A stretch of 64,000 nt of DNA from Actinoplanes lobatus (GCF_014205215.1 NZ_JACHNC010000001.1:3167001-3231000); one strand, 5' to 3'; positions 1 to 8,287 are shown, counted from the first letter of the stretch. Notes: a model not told the origin generated them from the letters alone. Made by a program: numbers and translations.

Positions 1-277
1 GCTGGACTGGGTGGCCACCGTGCCGCCGACCGTGACGCTCTGCCGGGAGTACTTCGGCGCGGCCGGGCCGATCGTCTTCGGCTGGGTCTTCGCCTCGCAC
101 CAGTTCGGCGCGGCGGCCGCCGCCACCGCGGCCGGGCTGGCCCGCGACCGGTTCGGCGACTACACGATGGCCTGGTACGTGGCCGGCGGCCTGGCGATCC
201 TCGGCGCGGTCCTGAGCCTGATGCTGTACGCCGGGAAGCGGCTCCCCGTCATCGAGGAACTACGCGTTCCGGCGTGA
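1..277 (+). CDS. MFS transporter, C-terminal part (gene starts outside the window)
   Basis: The reading frame is open from the first bases of the window to a TGA at 275-277. About 90 residues are visible. They contain two hydrophobic helices separated by a short loop with the basic stretch LARDRFGD, then the basic end AGKRLP. This is the usual look of the last helices of a 12-helix major facilitator permease. The substrate cannot be read from this fragment. The FxsT-like gene follows in the same direction 37 bases downstream but has its own -10 box. Confidence 0.7.
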   Translation, partial: LDWVATVPPTVTLCREYFGAAGPIVFGWVFASHQFGAAAAATAAGLARDRFGDYTMAWYVAGGLAILGAVLSLMLYAGKRLPVIEELRVPA

Positions 278-301
278 CTATTCTGTGGCCAGGGATCCAC
301 G

Positions 302-307
302 TACGGT
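302..307 (+). promoter_or_regulatory. -10 box (TACGGT) of the FxsT-like gene, leaderless arrangement
   Basis: TACGGT ends 7 bases before the ATG at 315. This is the spacing expected when transcription starts at the start codon. It is the main reason for preferring the ATG at 315 over the GTG at 285. Confidence 0.5.
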
Positions 308-314
308 AATCGGC

Positions 315-2726
315 ATGCCGAACCGTGGTGGTCTGCCGCCGCGCAACCCCCGCTTCGTGGGCCGCGATGACCTGCTGACCCAGGTCCGCGGCCTGCTCGG
401 CAACGGCCCGGTGGTGCTGCTGCCGAGTCCGGAGCAGGAGCACGGCGGCACCGGGCGCACCCAGCTCGCCATCGAGTACGCCCACAGCCACGCCGACGCG
501 TACGACCTCATCTGGTGGATCCCGGCCGAGCAGACCGCCGGGACACGGGCGTCACTGGCCGGGCTGGCCCAGCGGCTCGGGGTGCCGGAGGCCCGCGACC
601 TCAACCGGACACTCGGCGCGGTGCGTGACGCGCTCAGCCGGGGCGAGCCGTACCGGAACTGGCTGATCGTCTTCGAGAACGCCAACCGGCCCGAGGACAT
701 CACGCCGTACCTGCCCAGCGGCGCCGGGCACGTGCTGGTGACCAGCCGCAACCCGCGGTGGACGGCCGAGGTGGCGCAGGCCCTGCCGGTGCCGGTGTTC
801 TCCCGGGCGGACAGTGTGGACCTGCTGCGGTCGCGGGCGCCGGAGTTGTCCGCGGCCGACGCCGACCGGATCGCCGCCCGCCTGGACGACGTGCCGATGG
901 CCCTGGACCTGGCCGCCGCCGTCCGCGACGCCACCGGCCGCAGCGCCTCCGCCTACCTGTCCGACTACGAGCGCCGCGCCGCCGGAGCCGCCCCGATCCG
1001 GGTGGCCTGGGAGCTGGCCACCGAGGCGCTCGGCGCCGGTGTCCCGGGCGACCGGATGCTGCTGGAGCTGTGCACCTTCCTGGCCAGCGCGCCGATCTCC
1101 TGGCGGCTGCTGTGGGCGGCCCGCACCCTGCCGCTGGAGCCGGAGCTGGCCGCCGTCGTCCGGGTGGAGCGCCGGCTGCGGGCCGCGATGCGCCGGATCA
1201 GCCGGTACGGCCTGGCCGAACTCGACCCGTCCGGGGAGCGGCTCACCGTGCACCCGCTGATCCGGGGCATGTTCGGTCAGGAGCTCGGCCCGGACCGGCA
1301 CGCGGCGCTCCAGCGTACGGTCCGGGGCATGCTGGCGGCCGCCGATCCGGGCGACCCCGACGACCCGGCCGGCTGGTACCGGTACGCCGAGCTGGCCCCG
1401 CACCTGATCCAGTCCGACCTGCTCGGCGGCGACGCCGAGGAGGTCCGCCAGCTGGTGATCAACTGCATCCGGTACCACTTCGCCCGCGGTGACTACGACT
1501 CCAGCCGGGATCTGGCCGGCTCGGCGGCGGCCCGCTGGCGCGACGCGCTGGGCGAGTCCGCCGAGCAGACCCTGCTGGCCTCGTTCCACCTGGCCAACGC
1601 GCTGCGGGCGGTCGGGCGCACGGCCGACGCGCGGAACCTGAACCTGCAGACCCTGCGTACCCAGCGGGAGGTGGCCGGCGCCGACGACGAGACCACCCTG
1701 ACCACCGCCAACAGCGTCGGCGGCGACCTGCGGATCCAGGGCCACTTCGGGCAGGCCCGGCAGCTGGACGCGGACAATCTGGTCCGCTACCGCCGGTTGT
1801 TCGGCGAGGGCTACCCGACCGCGCTGCGCTGCGCCAACAACCTCGCCGCCGACCTGCGGCTGCTCGGCGACTTCCGGGGCGCCCGGGTGCTGGACGAGCA
1901 GGTGCTGCGGCACCGGCAGGCGATCTTCGTGGACGGCCATCCGGAGATCGTGGCGACCCGGGCCGGGCTGGCCTTCGACCTGTTCGGCCTCGGCGACTAC
2001 GCGGGCGCCGCCGAGGTGCTGGCCGCCCGTGGCGCGGACCTGCCGGAGGACCACATCTTCGCCCTGTGGGCCGGCCGGGCCGCCGCGATGGTCGCCCGCC
2101 GCCGCGGCGACCCGTCGGCTCGCGCCCTGGCCGAGGCCAACCTGCGGGTCTGCCGGCAGCGGTTCGGTGAGCTGAGCGTCGACACCCTGGCCGCCGCGGT
2201 GTCGGCGGCACACTGCGCCCGCGCCGACGGCGACCTCGATCATGCCCACGAGCTGCTGGAACGCGCCGTCACCCGGTACCACGCCGTGCTCGGCGACGAG
2301 CATCCGTTCACGCTCGCCGCGTCGGCCGGGCTGGCCGGGATGATCCGGGCCGCGGGCCGGCACGCCGAGGCGCGGACCATCGGCGAGGAGGTTCTCGGCG
2401 GGCTGCGGCGCAGTGTCGGGGCCGATCATCCGTTCGCTCTGGGCTGCGCCAACGGGCTGGCCGCCGATCTCGCGGCGGTGGGCCGGGCGCAGCAGGCCCG
2501 GGAGCTGGCCGCCGACACGCTGCGCCGCTCCCGGTCGGTCCGCGGGCCGGATCATCCGGACACCGTGGCCTGCTCGTGGAACCTGGCGCTCACCGGCGGC
2601 GACGACGCGGCGCGGCAGCAGGCGCTCGACGGGTTCACCAAGGCGTACGGCGACGGCCACCCGGTGTTCCGGGTGACCGCCGCCGGTCATGCCGTGGAGA
2701 CCGAGATCGATCTGCCGCCGCTATAG
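315..2726 (+). CDS. FxsT-like NB-ARC/TPR protein of an FxSxx-COOH system
   Basis: A protein of 803 residues from ATG 315; GTG 285 would add 10. The N-terminal third is a STAND-type nucleotide-binding region. It begins FVGRDDLL, has a P-loop-like HGGTGRT (about residues 43-49), a Walker-B-like LIVFENA and the downstream motif VLVTSRNP. From about residue 380 the protein is a run of 42-residue tetratricopeptide repeats of the TPR_10/12 type with HP/DHPDT turns. This is the plan of the TPR proteins that accompany FxSxx-COOH peptides. The Walker A lysine is replaced by Arg and the Walker B aspartates by Glu-Asn, so ATP hydrolysis is doubtful. Its stop shares the palindrome CTATAG with the stop of the convergent GGDEF/EAL gene. 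The precise role is not known; sensing or scaffolding is an inference. Confidence 0.75.
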   Translation: MPNRGGLPPRNPRFVGRDDLLTQVRGLLGNGPVVLLPSPEQEHGGTGRTQLAIEYAHSHADAYDLIWWIPAEQTAGTRASLAGLAQRLGVPEARDLNRTLGAVRDALSRGEPYRNWLIVFENANRPEDITPYLPSGAGHVLVTSRNPRWTAEVAQALPVPVFSRADSVDLLRSRAPELSAADADRIAARLDDVPMALDLAAAVRDATGRSASAYLSDYERRAAGAAPIRVAWELATEALGAGVPGDRMLLELCTFLASAPISWRLLWAARTLPLEPELAAVVRVERRLRAAMRRISRYGLAELDPSGERLTVHPLIRGMFGQELGPDRHAALQRTVRGMLAAADPGDPDDPAGWYRYAELAPHLIQSDLLGGDAEEVRQLVINCIRYHFARGDYDSSRDLAGSAAARWRDALGESAEQTLLASFHLANALRAVGRTADARNLNLQTLRTQREVAGADDETTLTTANSVGGDLRIQGHFGQARQLDADNLVRYRRLFGEGYPTALRCANNLAADLRLLGDFRGARVLDEQVLRHRQAIFVDGHPEIVATRAGLAFDLFGLGDYAGAAEVLAARGADLPEDHIFALWAGRAAAMVARRRGDPSARALAEANLRVCRQRFGELSVDTLAAAVSAAHCARADGDLDHAHELLERAVTRYHAVLGDEHPFTLAASAGLAGMIRAAGRHAEARTIGEEVLGGLRRSVGADHPFALGCANGLAADLAAVGRAQQARELAADTLRRSRSVRGPDHPDTVACSWNLALTGGDDAARQQALDGFTKAYGDGHPVFRVTAAGHAVETEIDLPPL

Positions 2727-4382
2727 GATCTCCGCCGACTGCTTGTCGAGCAGGTCCGTCACCTCGACGGCCGGCATCGGCCGGGCGAAGTGGAAGCCCT
2801 GGGCCCGGCCGCAGGCCAGCTCGCGCAGCCGTTCCGCCTGCCCGGCGTCCTCGACGCCCTCGGCCACCGGGTCCAGGTTGAAGGTCCGCGCGATGTGCAG
2901 CACCGCCTCGGCCACCGACGCCCCGCCGGTCTCCGGCATGGCCTGCACGAACGAGCGGTCGATCTTGACCACGTCCACCGGCAGGGTGCTGAGGTGGCTG
3001 AGCGACGAGAAGCCGGTGCCGAAGTCGTCCAGCGCGATCCGTACGCCGAGCGCCTTGAGCGCGCTGAGCACCCGGGCCGACTCCACCAGGTCGGTGAGCG
3101 CCACCGACTCGGTCAGCTCCAGCACCAGGTCCTTCGGGGGCAGACCGGTACGGGTGAGCACCTCCCGCACCTCGTCCACGAGCCGTGGATCGGTCAGCTG
3201 GGACGCCGACAGGTTGACGTTCATCTCGAAGCCGGGGAACTGGTTCTGCCAGTTCATCGCCTGCCGGCAGGCCTCCTCCAGAACCCAGCCGCCGAGCCGG
3301 GGCACCTGCCCGAGCTGTTCGGCCAGCTCCAGGAAGAGCGCGGGCGGGACCAGGCCCTTCTCCGGGTGCCGCCAGCGGACCAGGGCCTCCACACCGACGG
3401 TCATGCCGCCGGCGTTCAGGTCCACGATCGGCTGGTAGTGCACCTCGAACTCGCCGGCCTCCAGACCGCGCATCAGGTCCTGTTCGGCCAGCCGACGCTG
3501 CTCCGCCTTCGCGAACAGCACCGGGTCGAACCGCCGGGCCACCCCGCCGCCGTCCCGCTTGGCCCGGATCAGGGCCTGGTCGGCGCGGCGCAGCACACCG
3601 TCCAGCCCGTCGCCGCCGTCGGAGATGGCGACGCCGGCGCTGGCCCGGATGCTGATCGTCATCCCGTTCAGCTGCAACGGGCGGTGCAGTTCGGTGAGGA
3701 CGCGCTCGGCCACCCCGACGGCGGCGTGCTCGTCCTCCAGGCCGGACAGCAGCACCACGAACTCGTCGCCGTCCAGACGGGCCACGGTGTCGTTGGCGCG
3801 CACGTTCTCGGCGAGGCGCTCGGCCGCGACGCGCAGCAGGTCGTCGCCGACCGCGTGCCCGAACATCTTGTTGACGTCCTTCATGCCGTCCAGGTCCACC
3901 ACGATTACCGCGGTCTTGGTGCGGGCCGGCTCGGCCAGGGCCTCCTCGGCGTGCTCGACGAACATCCGCCTGTTGCCGAGCCCGGTGAGCGAGTCGCGGA
4001 ACGCCTGCTGCGCCAGCAGGTTCTGCTGCCGGTTCCGGTCCGGGGCGGCCCGCTGGCTGAGGAACTGCCGCAACAGCCCCGCCCCGGCGAGCAGCAGCAA
4101 CAACCAGATCGCGCCCGGGTGCAACCCGCCGGTGAGATGCCGGAGGCACAGCGTGATGAGCGCGGCCGCCACCGTCGCATACCGCAGCAGACCGCGCCGG
4201 GTGTCCAGCAGCAGCACGGCCGTGCCCAGGCAGAGCGCCGCGAGCAGCGGCACGATCCGGCCGGCCGGCCCACCGGGCTGCGCGGGATCGGCCGCCGGCC
4301 AGGCCAGCAGAATCAGCGACGCGAGCACCACGGCGTCGTCGATGGCGATCCGCACCTGATCCCACAGAGCGTTGCGACCCAT
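2721..4382 (-). CDS. Membrane-anchored GGDEF-EAL protein (c-di-GMP turnover)
   Basis: A protein of 553 residues. ATG 4382 has GGAGG six bases upstream, which rules out the longer frame to 4433. Three or four hydrophobic segments lie in the first 110 residues. A GGDEF domain follows with active-site sequence DGDEF, then an EAL domain with intact EAL, ELTES, DDFGTG and VKIDR motifs. The EAL half therefore looks like an active c-di-GMP phosphodiesterase. The cyclase half has Asp in place of the first Gly, a variant that may or may not be active. The gene lies 47 bases downstream of the HExxH gene on the same strand and may be the last gene of the FxsA unit. No sensor domain is recognised in the membrane part. 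Confidence 0.88.
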   Translation of the reverse strand: MGRNALWDQVRIAIDDAVVLASLILLAWPAADPAQPGGPAGRIVPLLAALCLGTAVLLLDTRRGLLRYATVAAALITLCLRHLTGGLHPGAIWLLLLLAGAGLLRQFLSQRAAPDRNRQQNLLAQQAFRDSLTGLGNRRMFVEHAEEALAEPARTKTAVIVVDLDGMKDVNKMFGHAVGDDLLRVAAERLAENVRANDTVARLDGDEFVVLLSGLEDEHAAVGVAERVLTELHRPLQLNGMTISIRASAGVAISDGGDGLDGVLRRADQALIRAKRDGGGVARRFDPVLFAKAEQRRLAEQDLMRGLEAGEFEVHYQPIVDLNAGGMTVGVEALVRWRHPEKGLVPPALFLELAEQLGQVPRLGGWVLEEACRQAMNWQNQFPGFEMNVNLSASQLTDPRLVDEVREVLTRTGLPPKDLVLELTESVALTDLVESARVLSALKALGVRIALDDFGTGFSSLSHLSTLPVDVVKIDRSFVQAMPETGGASVAEAVLHIARTFNLDPVAEGVEDAGQAERLRELACGRAQGFHFARPMPAVEVTDLLDKQSAEIL

Positions 4383-4429
4383 TTTGCACCTCCGGCGAGG
4401 AACATCGGTACCGGCCGGGCGTGCTTGAG

Positions 4430-5869
4430 TCATCCGCGGCGGGGTTTCCCGAGCCAGTCGGCGAGCACCGCGATCGGGGCCTCCGGGACTGCCTGGGCGA
4501 CGGCGCGCATCACCTCGGGCCGGGCACGCACGGCCGGGTGCGGGGAGACCAGGGCGAGGCCCGCCCAGGCCGCGTCGTTCCCACGATCAACTTCAAGGTC
4601 TTTTTCGTACGCTCGTCGCGCGCTGCCGTGGGCACCCCGCAGGCAGGCGGCATCCGCGCCATTGCCGCGACCGCCGGGCGGAGCTGCCGGGTCACCCTTC
4701 AGCAGCGCCTTCACCAGGCGCAACCGGGAACAGTCCGCCAGCTCCCGGCCCGACCACGGCACCGCAACCGGCGCCACCTCCGGCGCATCCCGCCCGGACC
4801 GCCAGGCCGCCGCGAGCCGGGCCGTGTCCACCGGGCCGACGCGCAGGTTCCGTAGCCGCCAGCGCAGCCGGTGGTCGGCGTTCGCCAGGACGGCCAGGCG
4901 CTCCACCTCGGGATCCACCGGTTCGGCCAGCCACGGGCGCACCTCGTCGAGCAGGGCGGACACGAACCTGTCCCCGGCCGGGGTGAGCGCGCAGGAGTCC
5001 CGCAGCCCGGACGCGGCCTCCGCGACGGCCGTGCGCCAGCGGGCGAACTCGAACCCGGCGTTCCGGTCCCGCCGCGCCCGCTCCCGCCAGAACCTGGTCA
5101 CGGCCAGGTAGGCGTAGGCGCCGTGCAGCACCCCGAAGGCCGGGCGCGGATCGTCCCGCCACGGCGAGTAGCCCCTCGTGTCGTCCGGTTCGACCAGGTC
5201 GAAGAGCAGGCCGGCGGCGTTCAGGACGCTGTGCTGGGTCTCGTGCAGCAGGCCCACGGCCAGGGCCACCGGATCCGGCGGCACCGACATGGCCACCGCG
5301 CCGAAGGCCTCCGCCGAGGTGGCGCTGATCCCGTCCGCGGTCGGGTCCGGCCGTACCGGGACGATCACCCGCAGCACCCCGGCCAGGGTGGTGGCGGCCG
5401 GGCGGTGCTCGGCGGCCAGCAGCGCCCAGGCCTGCTCCAGGCAGGACCGCCAGTGCGCCAGCTCCCCGGGGGTGACCGGGGCGGACGGGACCAGACCCAG
5501 GTGGGCGCGGACCGGGTCGGTGTCCTCCAGGCGCACCGACAGGGTCAGGCCGTCGTGGGAGGCGGTGAGCCGGTGGCCGTCGCGGGCAGCGGGGGCGGGC
5601 ATCGCCGACGGGCCACGGCGCAGCGCCTCGGCCGCCCACAGGCCGGTCATCGGGTCGGCGATCCAGTCCCGGGCGGAACCGGAGCCGGCGGCCGCGCTTT
5701 CCGCGTACCAGAGAGGGGTTGACGGAAGGCCGCGCCGCACCTCGCGGAGGAGAAGCAGATGGCGGCTGAGCTCCGCGCGGCGCAACGCGCCGAGGGTGTC
5801 ACCGGAGGGACGCCCGGCGCCCAGCGCGGCGAAGGCGGCGTCGCTGAGCCGGAAGGGTTGTACGGTCAT
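4430..5869 (-). CDS. HExxH-type peptide-modification protein (FxSxx-COOH-associated, putative 2-oxoglutarate peptide beta-hydroxylase family)
   Basis: A protein of 479 residues from ATG 5869, 14 bases after the stop of the FxsA-like gene. The defining motif HETQH is at residues 209-213, inside a helix beginning GLLHETQHS. A further conserved-looking His (VLHGAYAYLA) about 50 residues later could be a metal ligand. The family is known as the HExxH domain found beside or fused to the radical SAM protein FxsB in FxSxx-COOH clusters. Current family naming treats it as a 2-oxoglutarate-dependent peptide beta-hydroxylase rather than a protease. Here it stands alone. The most direct substrate is the FxsA-like peptide encoded immediately upstream. 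The reaction is inferred from the family name. Confidence 0.8.
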   Translation of the reverse strand: MTVQPFRLSDAAFAALGAGRPSGDTLGALRRAELSRHLLLLREVRRGLPSTPLWYAESAAAGSGSARDWIADPMTGLWAAEALRRGPSAMPAPAARDGHRLTASHDGLTLSVRLEDTDPVRAHLGLVPSAPVTPGELAHWRSCLEQAWALLAAEHRPAATTLAGVLRVIVPVRPDPTADGISATSAEAFGAVAMSVPPDPVALAVGLLHETQHSVLNAAGLLFDLVEPDDTRGYSPWRDDPRPAFGVLHGAYAYLAVTRFWRERARRDRNAGFEFARWRTAVAEAASGLRDSCALTPAGDRFVSALLDEVRPWLAEPVDPEVERLAVLANADHRLRWRLRNLRVGPVDTARLAAAWRSGRDAPEVAPVAVPWSGRELADCSRLRLVKALLKGDPAAPPGGRGNGADAACLRGAHGSARRAYEKDLEVDRGNDAAWAGLALVSPHPAVRARPEVMRAVAQAVPEAPIAVLADWLGKPRRG

Positions 5870-5883
5870 GGGCGAACCGGCGC

Positions 5884-6075
5884 TCACAGTGCGGAGTTGA
5901 ACCCGGCGATCGGCTCGCCGGACCGGCCGTCCCCGGTGACCCGGCGTAACGCCCGGGCGAGGGCCGAGTCGTCCTGCCCGGTCAGCTCGACCAGTTCCGC
6001 GAGGGAGGAACCGGAGAGGTCGATCATCACGGAGCGCCACTCCGCCGGCCCGCCGTCGTCCTGCCCCTCGTGCAC
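5884..6075 (-). CDS. FxsA-like FxSxx-COOH precursor peptide
   Basis: A peptide of 63 residues. GTG 6075 is chosen because GGAGGAGG sits five to six bases upstream on the minus strand; the longer frame to 6204 has no such site. The sequence contains MIDLSGSSLAELVEL, a pattern typical of these peptides. It then has a basic ALRRV segment and ends EPIAGFNSAL, so the last five residues F59-N-S-A-L63 fit the FxSxx-COOH signature exactly. Such peptides are the substrates of the Fxs modification system. The HExxH gene follows after 14 bases, so the two are almost certainly co-transcribed. Confidence 0.85.
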   Translation of the reverse strand: MHEGQDDGGPAEWRSVMIDLSGSSLAELVELTGQDDSALARALRRVTGDGRSGEPIAGFNSAL

Positions 6076-6241
6076 TGTTTCCTCCTCCGCGAGCCGCTTG
6101 TGGCGATCGATGCGTGATTGAAGGTTACGGCGGTCGCCGGGTCGGGTGAGGGGTGGGCGTCGTCGCGGCGGGTGCTCGCGGGGTTTGGACGGTCGTGATC
6201 TCATGGGACATCACCGCAGTAATCAGGTAACGGAGGGCAAA
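6076..6241. promoter_or_regulatory. Divergent intergenic region between the FxsA unit and a small-ORF unit
   Basis: These 166 bases separate two start codons facing away from each other (GTG 6075 on minus, GTG 6242 on plus). Each has a good ribosome-binding site at its own edge: GGAGGAGG on the minus side and GGAGGG at 6232-6237 on the plus side. Promoters for both units must lie here or within the ORF ends; no clear -35/-10 pair stands out. Confidence 0.5.
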
Positions 6242-6427
6242 GTGCTGGGTTTCGATGAGGCCGCCGCGCGGACCGGCGACGAGCCGGAGCCGGCCGGGTT
6301 CGTGGCCGACGTCGATGAGCCGGTGATGCCGGTTCCGGAGTTCCCGACCTTCCACCACACCCCCACGCTGCCGCATCAGTCGCCGGGCAACGGGTTCGAG
6401 AGCGGGCGGGACAGCCGTGCACGGTGA
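6242..6427 (+). CDS. Small acidic protein of unknown function
   Basis: A protein of 61 residues from GTG 6242, which has GGAGGG five bases upstream. The sequence is acidic and proline/histidine-rich in the middle (PVMPVPEFPTFHHTP) and basic at its end. No family is recognised. Its last 11 bases overlap the start of the next gene, so the two are probably translationally coupled. It is divergent from the FxsA-like gene. Whether it belongs to that system cannot be told from the sequence. Confidence 0.5.
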   Translation: MLGFDEAAARTGDEPEPAGFVADVDEPVMPVPEFPTFHHTPTLPHQSPGNGFESGRDSRAR

Positions 6428-6809
6428 GCCCGGCCCGTCCCTGCCGCGGCGCGGGCCGGCCCCGGCCGTCGACCGGATGGGCAACGCCGAGCTGGCCCGG
6501 ATGATCGAGTCCGAGCACCCCTACCGGGGGAGGGCTCTCTTCGAGCTCTGCGACCGGGTCGCGCTCGACGCCGACGCGGCGACCAAGGTGGCGATGCTGT
6601 CGCGGCTCACGTCCCTGCGGCAGGCGCGGCTCTTCGACCGGGTCTCGCTGGCCTGGTCGGCGATCATCGCGCTGCTGGCGGCGGAGACCACGCACGCGCG
6701 GGAGGAGGCGTACGAGGCCTTCTTCGCGCTGGAGCCCGAGGAGCAGCGTGACCTGCTGGACTATCTGGAGGTCGGGAAGATCGAGGAGGCCCACCCGCGT
6801 ATCACGTGA
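6417..6809 (+). CDS. Small helical protein of unknown function
   Basis: A protein of 130 residues beginning at GTG 6417, inside the end of the preceding small gene. A start at the later ATG 6477 (MGNAELARM) is possible. After a Pro-rich N-terminus it is almost entirely predicted helix, with an acidic C-terminus (ALEPEEQRDLLDYLEVGKIEEAHP). Codon use and GC at third positions are like those of its neighbours. No family is recognised. Confidence 0.6.
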   Translation: MHGEPGPSLPRRGPAPAVDRMGNAELARMIESEHPYRGRALFELCDRVALDADAATKVAMLSRLTSLRQARLFDRVSLAWSAIIALLAAETTHAREEAYEAFFALEPEEQRDLLDYLEVGKIEEAHPRIT

Positions 6810-6829
6810 GCGGGCCTCCGAGGGCGGGC

Positions 6830-7114
6830 TCAGGCCTCGACGCGGACGTCTCTACGGAACGCCACCCGGTCGCGGACCGCCGAGGCGTCCGGTTTCGGAT
6901 CCGGGAAGAACCACGCGGCGTCCGGCGCGACCTCGCCCTCCGTCTGGAGCGAGTAGTAGGACGCCCGGCCCTTCCAGGGGCAGACGGTGTGCGTGTCCGA
7001 CGGGACGAGCACGTCCTCACGAACGCTGTCTCGGGGGAAGTAGTGGTTGCCCTCGAGTACCACCGTGTCGTCACTCTCGGCGATCACTTCGTCGTTCCAG
7101 ATGGCCTTCGGCAT
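6830..7114 (-). CDS. DUF427 domain protein
   Basis: A protein of 94 residues from ATG 7114 (MPKAIWND). The sequence matches the small beta-sheet DUF427 family: VLEGNHYFP, a central VCPWKGRASYY and the closing AWFFPDPKP. In this family a CPWKG motif precedes the aromatic pair. The function is unknown; the protein is a soluble single domain of usual family length. It is transcribed divergently from the Cas4-like nuclease gene and converges with the small gene ending at 6809. Confidence 0.85.
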   Translation of the reverse strand: MPKAIWNDEVIAESDDTVVLEGNHYFPRDSVREDVLVPSDTHTVCPWKGRASYYSLQTEGEVAPDAAWFFPDPKPDASAVRDRVAFRRDVRVEA

Positions 7115-7162
7115 GTCCCGAACGTAGCGCGCTCGCGGCTTTGTGTCTGATATGTGCGATTT

Positions 7163-7183
7163 ATTCACCTCCCGTGGGTGAAT
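7163..7183. promoter_or_regulatory. Inverted repeat in the divergent DUF427/nuclease promoter region
   Basis: ATTCACC at 7163-7169 pairs with GGTGAAT at 7177-7183 across a 7-base loop. It sits in the 126-base space between two divergent genes, a typical place for a dimeric repressor site. No regulator is assigned. Confidence 0.35.
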
Positions 7184-7240
7184 TGCCGCTTCGATTCCGA
7201 CGTTCTAGAGTCGAGTTTCCGATCTTCAGGAACGGATCCG

Positions 7241-8287
7241 ATGTCTCGTCTTGACCAGCTGCGCGGCTCCGGGCGGGCCAAGCGCCACAACGCGCGGACC
7301 ATCGCCGCGCTCACCGGCAACCCCGGCTGCGACCGCCGGGCCGTCCTCGACGCGGCCGGCATCGACAAACTCAAACTCGCCGAACGGGTCGGCTTCCCCG
7401 GCGGCTTCGGCCAGTCGCGGTTCGCCCTGACCCGCGGCAACGCCTTCGAGGCCATGCTCAAAGCCGACGACTGCGCGTTGCTGCGGTCGGTGCTGGAGGT
7501 CGACCTCGGCGTCGGCTACCAGGACCTGGGCGCGGACGACGACGACACCCTCGGATCCCGGCACGACCGGACCGCCGGCCTGCTCGCCGGCGCCACGGCC
7601 GCCCTCATCGACCATCCACTGCTCACCCTCGACGTCGCCGGGCAGACCGTCTACCTCGAGCCGGACCTGATCGCGTACGCCCACCAGGGCCGCCTCCAGG
7701 TCGTCGAGATCAAGTCGTTCGCGATCGTCGACGGGCAGGCGGAAAGCGCCAAGGTGTCCGGCGCCGCCGTACAGGCCGCCGTCTACGTGCTCGCCCTGCG
7801 CGCCCTGCTGGAACGGCTCGGCCTCGACCCGTCACTGGTCAGCCACGAGGTCGTGCTCGTCTGCCCGGAGAACTTCTCGCTCCGGCCCGTCGCGGTCGTC
7901 CTCGACGTGCGCAAACAGCTCTCCACCCTGCGCCGCCAGCTCTCCCGGCTGGCCTCCGTCGACGCGCTGGCCGCCGCCCTCCCCGACGACCTCAGCTTCG
8001 ACCTGGCCCTCGACCCGGCGTCGCTGGTGACGGCCCTCGGCCACATCGAGCCGCGGTACGCGCCCGAGTGCCTCTCCGCCTGCGAACTCTCCGTCTTCTG
8101 CCGCAGCGAGGCGGCGGGCAGCACGGCGGCGCTCGGCCGGTCGGTCCGGGAGTCGCTCGGCGGCATCGAGACCGTCGGAGAGGTGCTGGCGCTGGCCTCC
8201 GGCGAGCGCGAGCCCACCGAGGAACAGGCCGAGGCGGCGGCGATGCTGCGGGCCGCCCTCCGCCTCCGCACCGAGGTCCTGCCTTGA
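7241..8287 (+). CDS. PD-(D/E)XK nuclease with Cas4/AddB-like cysteine cluster
   Basis: A protein of 348 residues from ATG 7241. The nuclease core is visible as EPDLIAY (D142) followed by VVEIKSF (E156, K158). This is the D...ExK catalytic pattern of RecB-like nucleases. Cys30 in the N-terminal part and a C-terminal C277-x3-C281-x5-C287 group resemble the split cysteine arrangement that binds a 4Fe-4S cluster in Cas4 and AddB. No Cas genes or repeat array are nearby. The gene at 8379 follows on the same strand after 91 bases and is probably its functional partner. The likely role is DNA end processing or defence (inference). Confidence 0.72.
   Translation: MSRLDQLRGSGRAKRHNARTIAALTGNPGCDRRAVLDAAGIDKLKLAERVGFPGGFGQSRFALTRGNAFEAMLKADDCALLRSVLEVDLGVGYQDLGADDDDTLGSRHDRTAGLLAGATAALIDHPLLTLDVAGQTVYLEPDLIAYAHQGRLQVVEIKSFAIVDGQAESAKVSGAAVQAAVYVLALRALLERLGLDPSLVSHEVVLVCPENFSLRPVAVVLDVRKQLSTLRRQLSRLASVDALAAALPDDLSFDLALDPASLVTALGHIEPRYAPECLSACELSVFCRSEAAGSTAALGRSVRESLGGIETVGEVLALASGEREPTEEQAEAAAMLRAALRLRTEVLP

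Noticed and set aside
2790..5111. A 773-codon open frame on the plus strand across the GGDEF/EAL and HExxH genes
   Set aside because: Shadow frame; the opposite strand carries recognisable domains throughout and a good ribosome-binding site.
4430..5869. The HExxH protein as a zinc metalloprotease
   Set aside because: HExxH alone is not specific; the surrounding sequence and the adjacent FxsA-like peptide fit the peptide-modification family, and no signal peptide is present.
6400..6427. A second FxSxx motif (FESGR) near the end of the 61-residue small protein
   Set aside because: The motif must be the extreme C-terminus; here five more residues follow, so it does not fit.
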